From positions 86,090-150,089 of the forward strand of contig JAKSSX010000001.1 of NCBI GenBank assembly GCA_024402895.1: a DNA stretch of 64,000 nt. Direction: 5' to 3'. Below the pieces are notes generated by a model, which was not told the DNA's origin, did not search any database, and worked only from the letters and a program-made list of their open reading frames with translations. Each line of letters opens with the position of its first letter. Positions within the stretch are counted from its first letter, which is position 1. This document shows, piece after piece, positions 15,985 to 23,419 of this stretch. The stretch comes from Candidatus Saccharimonadota bacterium. Lineage in GTDB: Bacteria > Patescibacteriota > Saccharimonadia > Saccharimonadales > Saccharimonadaceae. The position numbers were made by a program, and so were the translations under genes.

Positions 15985-17289
15985 CTAGTCGCGGTTGCGG
16001 AAGGAGAAGAAGATTGGAGTGCCACTAAAGTCGAAGCTTTCGCGAAGGCGACGTTCGAGATAGCGCTTATAGCTCCAGTGGAGGAGGCTGAGGTTGCTAC
16101 CGTAAACTACGAACCATGGTGGGCATGTATCGGTCTGAACCATGTAGCGTAGCTTTGGATGAGTATTCTTGAGACCTGCTGGTGGATGAGCGTTAACTGC
16201 GTCCATGAGAAGCTTGTTAAGGTCGGAAGTCTTAAGCTCTGCGTGGCGAGCCTTGTCGATTTGCTGAGCGAGCTCGAAGATTTTAGTGACGTTCTTACCG
16301 GTTACGGAGCTAGTCATAACTACTGGTGCGTAAGGGATGAAGTTGAAATCGTATTCGAGGTTATCGAGGATTTCGTCGGTTTCTTTGTGTTCGAGATCGG
16401 TTTTAGTGACGACGAGAATGATACCCTTGCCTGCTTCGACAATCTGGCCAGCTAGGCTCTGATCGAGCTTAGAATGAGGCTCAGTGCTGTCGACGAGCAT
16501 GCAGCATACATCTGCTTCTTCGATCGCTGCGAGAGTGCGGAGAGCTGAGAATTTCTCAATGCCAACTTCGCGCTTGCCTGGTTTGCGGAGGCCTGCAGTA
16601 TCGAGGAGCTCGATAGTCTGACCTTTGTAGCGAATTTCGGTGCGGTTTATGTCGCGAGTGGTACCGGCAAGGTTAGCTACGACGGCTTGCTGCTTCTGTG
16701 CGAGTGAGTTAAAGAGGCTAGATTTACCGACGTTTGGGCGACCAATAAGAGCAATCTTTAGGCGATTATCTGGCTTCTCTTCTCTTTCGCGAGTATCAAA
16801 ACCCTGGCTCTTGAGCTCTGCGAGGATCTTGCCGCGAAGTTCATTGAGGCCCATGCCGGTAGTTGCGGAAACGCGGATTGGATCTTTGATGCCGAGCGTA
16901 TAGAATTCTTCGAGTGGAAGTGCTTCGCCGAGGTCGGATTTATTGAGAAGCAAGAAGATAGGCTTACCGGATTTGAAAGCTTTCTTTGCGATCATTCTAT
17001 CGTTGTGGTCTGGATATTTGCTGCTATCGAGCGCAAAAAGGATAAGGTCTGCGCCAGCGACTGCGTCTTCGATTTGGTCCTGAATATGAGTTTCAAATTC
17101 GTCGTCAGGATCCTTGAGACCTGCAGTATCGACGAGAACGTACTGGTTATTAACCTTGCTTACAACGTTGTCGCGAGTGGTACCAGCTTCGCGCGCAACA
17201 ATAGCCGTCGACTTGCGGACGAGGCGATTAAAGAGACTAGATTTGCCAGCATTAGTCTGGCCAATGATTGCTACTACCGGTAATTTCAT
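15985..17289 (-). CDS. der: Ribosome-assembly GTPase Der (EngA)
   Basis: 434 residues, the normal double-GTPase layout. The first G domain has GQTNAGKSS (8-16), DTAGLKDP and NKSD; the second has GRPNVGKSSLFN (about 178-189), DTAGLRKPG and TKTD. The C-terminal KH-like domain includes the usual HWSYKRYLERRLRE and ends FFSFRNRD. It binds the 50S subunit during assembly and is essential in most bacteria. A TGC TAAAAT extended -10 (17296-17301, minus) ends 6 nt before the ATG and no Shine-Dalgarno is present, so the transcript is probably leaderless. A plus-strand consensus promoter starts 19 bp beyond the ATG. Confidence 0.98.
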   Translation of the reverse strand: MKLPVVAIIGQTNAGKSSLFNRLVRKSTAIVAREAGTTRDNVVSKVNNQYVLVDTAGLKDPDDEFETHIQDQIEDAVAGADLILFALDSSKYPDHNDRMIAKKAFKSGKPIFLLLNKSDLGEALPLEEFYTLGIKDPIRVSATTGMGLNELRGKILAELKSQGFDTREREEKPDNRLKIALIGRPNVGKSSLFNSLAQKQQAVVANLAGTTRDINRTEIRYKGQTIELLDTAGLRKPGKREVGIEKFSALRTLAAIEEADVCCMLVDSTEPHSKLDQSLAGQIVEAGKGIILVVTKTDLEHKETDEILDNLEYDFNFIPYAPVVMTSSVTGKNVTKIFELAQQIDKARHAELKTSDLNKLLMDAVNAHPPAGLKNTHPKLRYMVQTDTCPPWFVVYGSNLSLLHWSYKRYLERRLRESFDFSGTPIFFSFRNRD

Positions 17290-17307
17290 ACTACCATTTT
17301 AGCAAGA

Positions 17308-17371
17308 TTGACAAAAAATGTAAAGTGTGATATAATCTATATATGGTCGCTTAAGGAATTAAGCGCTTTTT
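17308..17371 (+). promoter_or_regulatory. Perfect promoter followed at once by a mini-ORF and terminator hairpin
   Basis: TTGACA (17308-17313), 17-nt spacer, TATAAT (17331-17336). Six nt later ATG GTC GCT TAA (17343-17354) opens a three-codon ORF. Its end lies in the hairpin CGCTTAA/TTAAGCG (17348-17354 with 17359-17365), which is followed by CTTTTTT. The predicted RNA is only about 30 nt unless it reads through, in which case it is antisense to the vanZ-like gene. The hairpin overlaps the vanZ-like stop codon at 17359. Confidence 0.6.
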
Positions 17372-17856
17372 TCTTGAATTACTTCTAGCGCGTTATCTTG
17401 CTGAATGTCGATAACTGCCTGAACGGCTGCTTTTTTGGTTTTCCAAATGCGATAGAAGCAGAAGAATGCAATGTATGCTAGAACGCCTGCTAGGCCTGCT
17501 AGGGCGTCAATAAGAACGTCAGTGGCGCTGCCATTGCGGCCGGAAACGGTGAGCTGATGAACTTCATCGAGCGCGCCGTAGATGGTTGCGGCGATGATAG
17601 GATAGAAAATCTGAGTATACTTTGGGAAAGTAAGTGGATGGAGGCCTTTGATGAAGCTAGTGCAGCTGTAGCCGAGCGCGCCAAAGAGTGCAAAGTGGGC
17701 GAGTTTGCGAATTAGGCCTTCGGATATGCCGAGGAAACCTGCAAAGATGCCTGATTCACTTGAAGAAATAGTGCCATTATGGCTAGAGAAGTTCCAGATG
17801 ACGAGCACGAAAAAGATTGGGAAAATAATACGCCAATATCTCTTGATAATGCTCAT
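17359..17856 (-). CDS. VanZ-like integral membrane protein
   Basis: 165 residues with four predicted membrane helices. The N-terminus KRYWRIIFPIFFVLVIWNFSS carries the first helix and the SSHNGTISSSESG loop typical of VanZ-like proteins; LIRKLAHFALFGALGY and GALDEVHQLTVSGRNGSATDVLID are the strongly conserved blocks with their H, DE and D residues. VanZ-like proteins are widespread in Gram-positive and CPR bacteria; a role in envelope or teicoplanin response is known only for VanZ itself. The C-terminal tail is polar. Start at 17856 has GGGAG about 12 nt upstream and a TATAAT about 30 nt upstream. A convergent promoter and possible antisense RNA lie at its 3' end. Confidence 0.88.
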   Translation of the reverse strand: MSIIKRYWRIIFPIFFVLVIWNFSSHNGTISSSESGIFAGFLGISEGLIRKLAHFALFGALGYSCTSFIKGLHPLTFPKYTQIFYPIIAATIYGALDEVHQLTVSGRNGSATDVLIDALAGLAGVLAYIAFFCFYRIWKTKKAAVQAVIDIQQDNALEVIQEKSA

Positions 17857-17939
17857 GCTTGCATCTGCTCCCTGTTATTGTTTTATATATTATACTATTT
17901 TTTGCGCATAAAAGCAAACGCGTCTATAATTAAAACATT

Positions 17940-18275
17940 ATGGAGGCAAACGAATATCAGGATTTGGCGCTTCGCACGCTAAACAAAGACTTAGATAAGG
18001 ATCAAGTATTACTAAACGGCGCTATGGGTTTGTGTGGCGAATCTGGCGAGGTTATCGATGCATTAAAGAAGCATTTGATGCACGGTCACGAGCTTGATCG
18101 CGAGCATATGATTAAAGAGCTTGGTGATGTTTCTTGGTATTTAGCTATCACCGCTTACGCGTTAGATTGTGATTTGTCCGAGGTGTTTGAGCGCAATATT
18201 GCGAAGCTTAAGGCTCGTTATCCTGAGGGTTTTTCCGAGGAGCGTTCGAAACATCGCGCCGCTAATGACGATTAG
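17940..18275 (+). CDS. MazG-like nucleoside triphosphate pyrophosphohydrolase
   Basis: 111 residues, the length of a single all-alpha NTP-pyrophosphatase domain. Metal-binding acidic helices are visible: GLCGESGEVIDALKKH (E-x2-E) and KELGDVSWYLAITAYA (E-x2-D). It probably hydrolyses house-cleaning or non-canonical nucleotides to monophosphates in the cytoplasm. A TATAAT (17925-17930) ends 9 nt before the ATG without a Shine-Dalgarno; the GGAGG at the start lies inside the coding sequence. The tRNA-Glu promoter begins three bases after its stop. Confidence 0.9.
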   Translation: MEANEYQDLALRTLNKDLDKDQVLLNGAMGLCGESGEVIDALKKHLMHGHELDREHMIKELGDVSWYLAITAYALDCDLSEVFERNIAKLKARYPEGFSEERSKHRAANDD

Positions 18276-18277
18276 AT

Positions 18278-18306
18278 TTGCAATTAGTGCGATTTTTTGT
18301 TAGAAT
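18278..18306 (+). promoter_or_regulatory. Promoter of tRNA-Glu
   Basis: TTGCAA (18278-18283), 17-nt spacer, TAGAAT (18301-18306), 10 nt before the mature tRNA 5' end. Confidence 0.7.
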
Positions 18307-18316
18307 ATATTCATAT

Positions 18317-18393
18317 GGTCCCGTCGTCTAGTGGTCCAGGACGTCTGGTTCTCATCCAGAAAATCAAGGGTTCGACTCCCTTCGGGATCACCA
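18317..18393 (+). tRNA. tRNA-Glu (CTC) with encoded CCA
   Basis: Cloverleaf read by eye: acceptor GGTCCCG with CGGGATC, anticodon stem TCTGG/CCAGA around the loop TTCTCAT (anticodon CTC), T arm AAGGG-TTCGACT-CCCTT, discriminator A and CCA encoded. 77 nt. A terminator hairpin follows. The accessory segment 18.4-21.2 kb begins right after it, making its 3' end a plausible old integration site, although no second copy of the 3' end was found. Confidence 0.97.
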
Positions 18394-18403
18394 CAGTGTG
18401 AAT

Positions 18404-18438
18404 TTAAGCAAGAAACGCCCGCAAGGGCGGTTCTTTTT
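18404..18438 (+). terminator. Terminator after tRNA-Glu
   Basis: AAGAA-CGCCC-GCAA-GGGCG-GTTCTTTTTT: a G/C-rich stem with a GCAA loop and a run of six T. Confidence 0.88.
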
Positions 18439-18484
18439 TATCTGTAAAATGGTCGGTAATTTAGTGGTTCCAAATTTTTCGCCA

Positions 18485-18601
18485 TCATACATCAAGCCAG
18501 CGGGAAAAAAGCCATTTTTGGAACCTGAACCTGATTTCTGGGTCGTCAATTTCCCGGAATGTGTCGGCTAGGTTTGAGAGTTTTTCTGCTCTAAATTCCA
18601 T
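18485..18601 (-). pseudogene. 38-codon ORF, possible remnant of a degraded gene
   Basis: The only sizeable frame in the stretch between the tRNA terminator and the next gene. It reads MEFRAEKLSNLADTFREIDD and continues to FSRWLDV and TGA. The same frame stays open upstream (ETTEDAVDL) into the hairpin at 18634, with no start or ribosome-binding site. The amphipathic composition looks protein-like, so it may be the tail of a decayed gene. No family recognised. Confidence 0.3.
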
Positions 18602-18633
18602 TAGGTCTACGGCGTCTTCCGTCGTTTCACAAA

Positions 18634-18661
18634 AAGAGAGCCGTTGGGGCTCTCTGTTTTT
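18634..18661. terminator. Terminator after the small acidic protein gene
   Basis: AGAGAGCC-GTTG-GGGCTCTCT with A-rich left and T-rich right flanks, so it can act in either direction; it lies just past the minus-strand stop at 18669. Confidence 0.85.
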
Positions 18662-18668
18662 GTGCTAT

Positions 18669-18917
18669 TTACTCAACCCAAACATCTTCGTCGGTTAATG
18701 ATTTCCAGATTTCTTTTATGATATGTCCATCGTAACTTTTTTCGATGAGTTCATCAACCGTCTTGGCACTTACTTCTGAGTCCGAGTCAGCCTCGTAGAA
18801 GTATAGGAGATTCTCTCCTGATACTTGGCTCCAGGTTATCCAGTAGATTTTGTCGTTGTATTTTAGTTTTATTTCTCGCCCCTCGTCTGTGAGTTGCTTT
18901 AGGTAGTCTATTGTCAT
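18669..18917 (-). CDS. Small acidic protein, candidate immunity protein
   Basis: 82 residues, acidic, soluble, with no signal or membrane segment; motifs such as YNDKIYWITWSQVSG and NLLYFYEADSD give no recognised family. Its ATG overlaps the stop of the upstream gene (four bases). That arrangement, the small acidic character and the toxin-like look of the upstream gene suggest an immunity protein or antitoxin. This is inference from context only. Last gene of the three-gene minus-strand operon. Confidence 0.6.
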   Translation of the reverse strand: MTIDYLKQLTDEGREIKLKYNDKIYWITWSQVSGENLLYFYEADSDSEVSAKTVDELIEKSYDGHIIKEIWKSLTDEDVWVE

Positions 18918-19267
18918 AATATCTCCTTTCCTTCGCCTCTTACTGGGCGACCATTCTTAAATTTTATCTCGTGTTGATGCGGAACGTTAGGGTGAAGCTT
19001 TGGGTTTCCGTGGTCGGAATAGTCAATGTCAAGATAAGCCTCTCCTCTTTCATTATAATACCGCTCGGATTCGAGCCTGCCATTTACGTAGTTTTGCGTG
19101 ACAGAATTAGGCGTAGCGCCTTTCATCGGTGTACTGTGCGCATTTTTCTGCTTATTAATCGTCTTCACTGTACCGACGAGGCTAGATTTGGCTGAATTGT
19201 AACTGATTGATTGATTTGCTTTTTGGCCTGTCGTACCGCTAAAGTGTCCACTATTGCCCTTACTCAT
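18914..19267 (-). CDS. Candidate small toxin with a DIDY-HGNPxxHPxVPHxH motif
   Basis: 117 residues. The N-terminal half is polar and Ser/Asn/Lys-rich (SKGNSGHFSGTTGQKANQS) without a signal peptide. The C-terminal half holds YYNERGEAYLDIDYSDHGNP and then HPNVPHQHEIKF, a His/Asp-rich pattern I associate with C-terminal domains of bacterial polymorphic toxins and with phage-type small proteins; the exact family name is not certain. Several His and Asp residues could be catalytic. It overlaps the DUF4417 gene upstream by 8 nt and the putative immunity gene downstream by 4 nt. Lacking a secretion domain, it would act inside the cell or be delivered by another route. Confidence 0.55.
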   Translation of the reverse strand: MSKGNSGHFSGTTGQKANQSISYNSAKSSLVGTVKTINKQKNAHSTPMKGATPNSVTQNYVNGRLESERYYNERGEAYLDIDYSDHGNPKLHPNVPHQHEIKFKNGRPVRGEGKEIL

Positions 19268-19979
19268 GGTTCTTGCTCCTTCGTTCGAAGGCGTTGGCGG
19301 TTGCGCTTTTGTATTCCACGATTTTTATGCCGTCGGTGCGCAGCTTATCGAAGCATGGGTACTTTGCTGAGCCATAGACGATAATTACTTTTGGTGAAAG
19401 ACGTCGCACTAGCTTATCTAGTCCCTCTTCGAAGCGAAGACGATCTACGAGTTTGTTTGGGCTGCCACCAACGGTTCCGATTGCTATGGTGCTGTTACTA
19501 TCGATACCGTCGAAGCAATAATCGAAGGTTTCTTCGGTACCCCAACGAACGCTATTGATGACTTCAAGTCCATTTCTACCACACCAGTAACCAAATGCGC
19601 GCATTCGGTAGGTGTTATATAATTTGACTGGGTATGGGAAGTCCTGATATGTCGAAAAGTCCGGAGTAACTATACCCCTGAAATGAGACAGAATTTCGAG
19701 CGAGCGATGCGGTTGTGCCCAAATCCCCGCTCGAGTTCCGTCGAACTTCTGATCGTCTATATAGAAACAGACGAATGCGTTGTCTTTGAATGACGGGTCC
19801 TTACTAATTTGTTTTTTATATATTGATTTTGCTTCGACCCACGTAATAATACGTGACGGATTTTCAGTTATTATTGTTGGGCAGTGCGGAACATCGTTGG
19901 GCGACCATTTGGCGCCTTCGCACATGAACGCATTCCAAGTATCTATGATTCCTGGCCTTGCGGATCTTTTTGTAATCAT
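19260..19979 (-). CDS. DUF4417 domain protein
   Basis: 239 residues, almost all one domain. Diagnostic segments for DUF4417 are VCFYIDDQKFDGTRAGIW, HFRGIVTPDFSTYQDFPYP, KLYNTYRMRAFGYWCGRNG and KVIIVYGSAKYPCF. The family is common in phages, plasmids and mobile islands; its biochemical role is not established. A short Shine-Dalgarno-like AGGAG lies just upstream of the ATG. First gene of a tight operon with the candidate toxin and the small acidic protein, and divergent from the XRE regulator at 20188, which may control it. Confidence 0.8.
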   Translation of the reverse strand: MITKRSARPGIIDTWNAFMCEGAKWSPNDVPHCPTIITENPSRIITWVEAKSIYKKQISKDPSFKDNAFVCFYIDDQKFDGTRAGIWAQPHRSLEILSHFRGIVTPDFSTYQDFPYPVKLYNTYRMRAFGYWCGRNGLEVINSVRWGTEETFDYCFDGIDSNSTIAIGTVGGSPNKLVDRLRFEEGLDKLVRRLSPKVIIVYGSAKYPCFDKLRTDGIKIVEYKSATANAFERRSKNHE

Positions 19980-20102
19980 GCGGATTTCTCCTGATTAAAT
20001 TTGTTATCTGTCATGATTCTATGGGTTTGAAAACAGATTAAATATCTGATTTTTTCCTAAGTACTTTTACCGAAACGTCATAAGCTCGAAACCGATATAT
20101 TG

Positions 20103-20175
20103 TTATGCTTCGGCATAAGTGATATTATCTAATTAGATAAGTATTATCTTGTTCCATATATTAATTTATCTAATT
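20103..20175. promoter_or_regulatory. Operator-like palindrome and half-site before the XRE regulator
   Basis: A perfect 16-bp palindrome TTATCTAATTAGATAA (20125-20140), and a half-site TTATCTAATT repeated at 20166-20175, 13 nt before the XRE start codon. Just upstream TTATGC-TTCG-GCATAA (20103-20118) forms a UUCG-capped hairpin. The layout is typical of an XRE autorepressor controlling itself and the divergent operon. Confidence 0.55.
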
Positions 20176-20187
20176 GGAGTTGTGTCT

Positions 20188-20718
20188 ATGGATATTAAAA
20201 CTAGGCGGAATCAGAAAAAGTTAGTTGGAGAGCGAATTCGTGCGGCTAGAAAGGCGAAGAATTATACTCAGTCAAAACTGCAAGAATTGACCGGAATTCA
20301 GGTCTCGTCGATTAGCGAATTTGAGAATGGGCGTAGTCTTCCAAATATTGAATCGGTAGCTAAAATTGCTGAAAAACTCGAAGTATCAATCGACAGCCTG
20401 TGGTATGGCGATAAAACAGTTGCTTTTATTGAGAGCGCACCGAACTATGGCGCTAAAATCGTCAACGCATATGCAATGTTGAAGGCGAGCGGCGTGTTAA
20501 AAACTTTCGAACGCAATAATAATGGGATGTCATATGTCTCTATTACTAAGCATGGTGGGCCATTAGAGCGTCTTCACACATCATTAGATGAATTTTACGG
20601 TAACTATAACACTTATTCCGAGCCATTTGTTTTTGAAAAGCAATTAAAAGAATCTGTTGCTAATAGTATTAATAACGAGATTAAGCAGGCTGAGGCGCGC
20701 AGACGCATGGGTCTTTAG
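20188..20718 (+). CDS. XRE-family transcription regulator
   Basis: 176 residues from the ATG at 20188, preceded by a GGAG about 10 nt upstream; the longer frame from 20149 runs through the putative operator half-site and is rejected. Residues 10-65 form a Cro/CI HTH (ERIRAARKAKNYTQSKLQEL, then GIQVSSISEFENGRSLPNIE, and ends LEVSIDSLWYGD). The remaining 110 residues are helical and may dimerise or sense a ligand. It probably represses itself and the divergent DUF4417-toxin-immunity operon through the palindrome at 20125-20140. A terminator follows at 20841. Confidence 0.9.
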   Translation: MDIKTRRNQKKLVGERIRAARKAKNYTQSKLQELTGIQVSSISEFENGRSLPNIESVAKIAEKLEVSIDSLWYGDKTVAFIESAPNYGAKIVNAYAMLKASGVLKTFERNNNGMSYVSITKHGGPLERLHTSLDEFYGNYNTYSEPFVFEKQLKESVANSINNEIKQAEARRRMGL

Positions 20719-20756
20719 TAAACTTGCACTACTTTGATTTCTAAGTTTAAATACTA

Positions 20757-20828
20757 TTACCTTTGCGAAGCGTTGCCGCAAATATCTGATACGAGGTCGT
20801 TCCAATTCGATTCTACGCGGTTCACCAT
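20757..20828 (-). other. 23-codon ORF in the XRE 3' region (weak)
   Basis: Frame MVNRVESNWNDLVSDICGNA followed by SQR and TAA. No ribosome-binding site. The otherwise non-coding 20719-20911 stretch holds this frame and two hairpins. Could be a gene remnant or chance. Confidence 0.2.
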
Positions 20829-20840
20829 ATAATGTATTTC

Positions 20841-20867
20841 AAATAAGCCGCAGGGCTTATTTTTTTA
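20841..20867 (+). terminator. Terminator of the XRE gene
   Basis: AATAAGCC (20842-20849) with GGCTTATT (20854-20861) around a 4-nt loop, followed by seven T. Confidence 0.8.
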
Positions 20868-20883
20868 TTTTTCGCCAATAAAA

Positions 20884-20906
20884 ATGCCCCCATGGATGTG
20901 GGGGCG
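20884..20906 (-). terminator. Terminator of the small HTH protein gene
   Basis: Stem CCCCCAT/ATGTGGGGG; on the minus strand it is followed by ATTTTTATT, just after the stop at 20912. Confidence 0.8.
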
Positions 20907-20911
20907 AGAAA

Positions 20912-21169
20912 TTAATCTATGTTGCCTAGTTGTCTCTTGAGTTCGTTTCTGCGTTGTTGAATTGCAGGTACGGTCCTCTTCAGGATTTTTGAAAGTTCCC
21001 TGTCGGTCATTCTATGTTGTAAAACATATTTGTCTTCTACGGGTAACCATTTCTTACGCGCTCTAGCACCTTTATCTCGGCCTTCGCCATAGTAATTGTT
21101 ATAGCGTTGGCTATTGCGATATTCGTTTGCTAGAAAAGGGTCCGCGTAGTTCTGTAAACTTTTTGGCAA
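20912..21169 (-). CDS. Small SANT/Myb-like HTH DNA-binding protein
   Basis: About 85 residues if translation begins at the TTG at 21169, which has AGAAGGTGATC ahead of it; a TATAAT at 21213-21218 rules out starts above about 21206. The C-terminal half (KWLPVEDKYVLQHRMTDREL, then SKILKRTVPAIQQRRNEL) has the W...DE...D.EL...L.R...AIQ.RR pattern of the SANT/Myb-like HTH seen in HNH-associated and plasmid-borne DNA-binding proteins. The N-terminus is rich in Tyr and Asn. It could be an orphan specificity domain from a homing-type endonuclease or a small regulator. Confidence 0.65.
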   Translation of the reverse strand: MPKSLQNYADPFLANEYRNSQRYNNYYGEGRDKGARARKKWLPVEDKYVLQHRMTDRELSKILKRTVPAIQQRRNELKRQLGNID

Positions 21170-21231
21170 TAGATCACCTTCTTTCTGCTTGCAAAGAGCT
21201 ATGATTCTTATATTATACCATATTTTTGCCA

Positions 21232-21263
21232 AAAAATAAACCCCCGGCGAATGAGCCGAGGGT
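21232..21263 (-). terminator. Terminator after hppA
   Basis: ACCCCCGGC (21240-21248) with GCCGAGGGT (21255-21263); on the minus strand the stem is followed by TTTATTTT. Confidence 0.85.
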
Positions 21264-21296
21264 CTACATGGGAGGGTGCTCTTTATGGATTAGAGC

Positions 21297-23393
21297 TTAA
21301 AAAATGTGGAACGATGAGAAAATCGGTGCTAACGTATTTGCTACTGTTGACATCAACTTGATAGCGATATCGAGCGCAACGCCAACTACGTCTTTTCTCG
21401 TGTCACCAACTGTGTCACCAACAACGGCTGCCTTGTGAGCTGCTGAGCCTTTTCCGTGGCCTACCAAGAGACCGGACTCAATAAACTTCTTGCCGTTATC
21501 GAAAGCACCACCAGAGTTGCCCATAAAGATAGCCTTAGGGATAGCTACGATGGTTGCGCCGACGAGAATGCCACCGACAAACTCAGGGCCAAACAAGATT
21601 CCACCGATTGCAGGAACAAGCAACGCAAGCAATGAAGGCGCGAGCATCTTCTTGAGAGCCTGACGAGCTGCCATGTCGATACATTTAGCGTAATCAGGTT
21701 TTACGGTGCCCTCAATTACACCAGGAATTGACAACTGTCTGTCGCCTTCCTCTGCCATGAGTTTAGCAGACTCAATTGTATTGTCTGTAAGCATAGCTGA
21801 GAAGTACTCAATAATTGCGCCACCGAGAATTGCACCAGCAATTACGATGAATCCTGCGATATTAAGCATTGGAGCGCCTTCTGAGTAGCTTCCTACGTAA
21901 GCGAAGATGAGCGAAACTGTCGCGAATGCGGCAGATCCGATTGCGAAGCCCTTACCGATAGCTGCTGTAGTGTTACCTACTGCATCGAGCTTATCTGTGA
22001 TTGCTCTTACGTCTGATGGCAAATGGCAGCTTTCGGCGATTCCGCCCGCATTATCTGCGATAGGACCGAAAGCATCAATTGAAACTGTGGTTCCAACAAA
22101 GCTCAACATGCCTAGTGCTGCAAGTGCGATACCATAAATTCCGCAAATTAATCCGGAAATTATGAGTGATGCACAAATCATGCCGATTGGAAGAAGACAT
22201 GATCTTGAACCGATTGCGTCGCCCTTTGTAATAACAAAGGCATCACCTTCTTTTGCCATTTCGGCAAGCTGCTTAACGGGTTTGAAATCTGTGCCAGTGT
22301 AGTACTCAGTGATTTTTCCGATAAGAACGCCGCTAAACATACCTAATGCTGATGCGACAAATGGAGAAGCCCAACCGATTTTAAAACTCTCGGCGAGTTC
22401 GCCTTTTCCGAACATTACGATAGATGCGATAAGACTAGCTACGATTACGAATCCTGCGGAAATGTAAGTAGCAATGTCTAATTCCTTGGAAGGATTATCG
22501 CTTGCTTTGTGCTCAAGCGCGTAGGCAATTCCGACAATACTACCAAGCAATCCTGCTCCGGCAATAATGATAGGGAAAGTACTTACGGACTTAGCAAAAC
22601 TTGCTGTGACGCCAGTGAAGGTTGCTGCGATAAGAATGCAGGCTGTGATTGTTGCTACGAAGCTCTCGAGCAAGTCTGAACAGTTGCCTGCGATATCATT
22701 GACGTTATCGCCTATGAAGTCGGCAATCGTATTTGGCATACGACTATCGTCCTCTGGCATGTCGTGGCGAACTTTTGCTACGATGTCAGCCGAGATGTCG
22801 GCAGCTTTTGTGTAGTTACCTCCGGCAATTCGGTTAAACATAGCAACTAAAGAACAACCAAGGCTATAGGTTGTGAATCTCATGATTGTTGGATTACAAG
22901 CAAAAGAGATTATTAAACCCTTACCGGTTGCCTGTGGATCGATACCGCCAGCAACGAGTCTGATTAAGACGAGACCAAGGAGACCAAATGCAGGAACACT
23001 TAAACCCGAGATGCTACCACCACGAAGAGCGGTTTGAGTCGTCTTACCAATGTTTAGGCTTGTGCGCGCAGTGTTTGCTGTACGTACGTTTGCGAGTGTT
23101 GCGCTACGCATGCCAATGACGCATGCGAAAGAGCTCATCGTGGCGCCTAGGATAAATGTTAGACCACTCGTTTTCTCAATAAAGAATGTGAAAATGAGTG
23201 CTACTACCGCAATCGCCGGAATGATTGTACGATACTCGGCACGCATGAAAGTATTTGCGCCGTCTCTGATGATATCGCCGATTTCTTTCATCTCGGCTGT
23301 ACCTTCTTTCATTTCGCGGAGCTTGCTGTAGTTGTAACTTACGCAGCCAAGAGCTGCGAGGGTGATGAGGATTACGATAACGTATACCATCAT
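21297..23393 (-). CDS. hppA: Membrane-bound pyrophosphatase, K+-dependent type
   Basis: 698 residues, about 16 membrane helices, the usual length for a bacterial ion-pumping pyrophosphatase that couples PPi hydrolysis to H+ or Na+ export. Conserved substrate loops are present: DNVNDIAGNCSDLLES, DAFGPIADNAGGIAE, DNGKKFIE, and GDTVGDTRKD near the C-terminus. The sequence GNTTAAIGKG has Ala at the position where K+-independent enzymes have Lys, so this is the K+-dependent subfamily; H+ versus Na+ cannot be decided here. It would save energy from PPi made in biosynthesis, which is relevant to a cell without a visible respiratory chain. A 74-nt leader with a terminator-like hairpin precedes an AAAAGGAGG ribosome-binding site. 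Confidence 0.97.
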   Translation of the reverse strand: MMVYVIVILITLAALGCVSYNYSKLREMKEGTAEMKEIGDIIRDGANTFMRAEYRTIIPAIAVVALIFTFFIEKTSGLTFILGATMSSFACVIGMRSATLANVRTANTARTSLNIGKTTQTALRGGSISGLSVPAFGLLGLVLIRLVAGGIDPQATGKGLIISFACNPTIMRFTTYSLGCSLVAMFNRIAGGNYTKAADISADIVAKVRHDMPEDDSRMPNTIADFIGDNVNDIAGNCSDLLESFVATITACILIAATFTGVTASFAKSVSTFPIIIAGAGLLGSIVGIAYALEHKASDNPSKELDIATYISAGFVIVASLIASIVMFGKGELAESFKIGWASPFVASALGMFSGVLIGKITEYYTGTDFKPVKQLAEMAKEGDAFVITKGDAIGSRSCLLPIGMICASLIISGLICGIYGIALAALGMLSFVGTTVSIDAFGPIADNAGGIAESCHLPSDVRAITDKLDAVGNTTAAIGKGFAIGSAAFATVSLIFAYVGSYSEGAPMLNIAGFIVIAGAILGGAIIEYFSAMLTDNTIESAKLMAEEGDRQLSIPGVIEGTVKPDYAKCIDMAARQALKKMLAPSLLALLVPAIGGILFGPEFVGGILVGATIVAIPKAIFMGNSGGAFDNGKKFIESGLLVGHGKGSAAHKAAVVGDTVGDTRKDVVGVALDIAIKLMSTVANTLAPIFSSFHIF

Positions 23394-23419
23394 TTTGTTT
23401 TTCCTCCTTTTAAGGTTCT

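Noticed and set aside
20800-20828. A CCA-ending stretch with TTCGATT that resembles a tRNA 3' half
   Set aside because: The putative T stem does not pair, no matching 5' acceptor arm or anticodon arm exists upstream, and it is not a copy of the tRNA-Glu 3' end.
18317-21232. An intact integrative element inserted at tRNA-Glu
   Set aside because: No integrase, transposase, relaxase or duplicated tRNA end was found; the segment is called accessory but not mobile.
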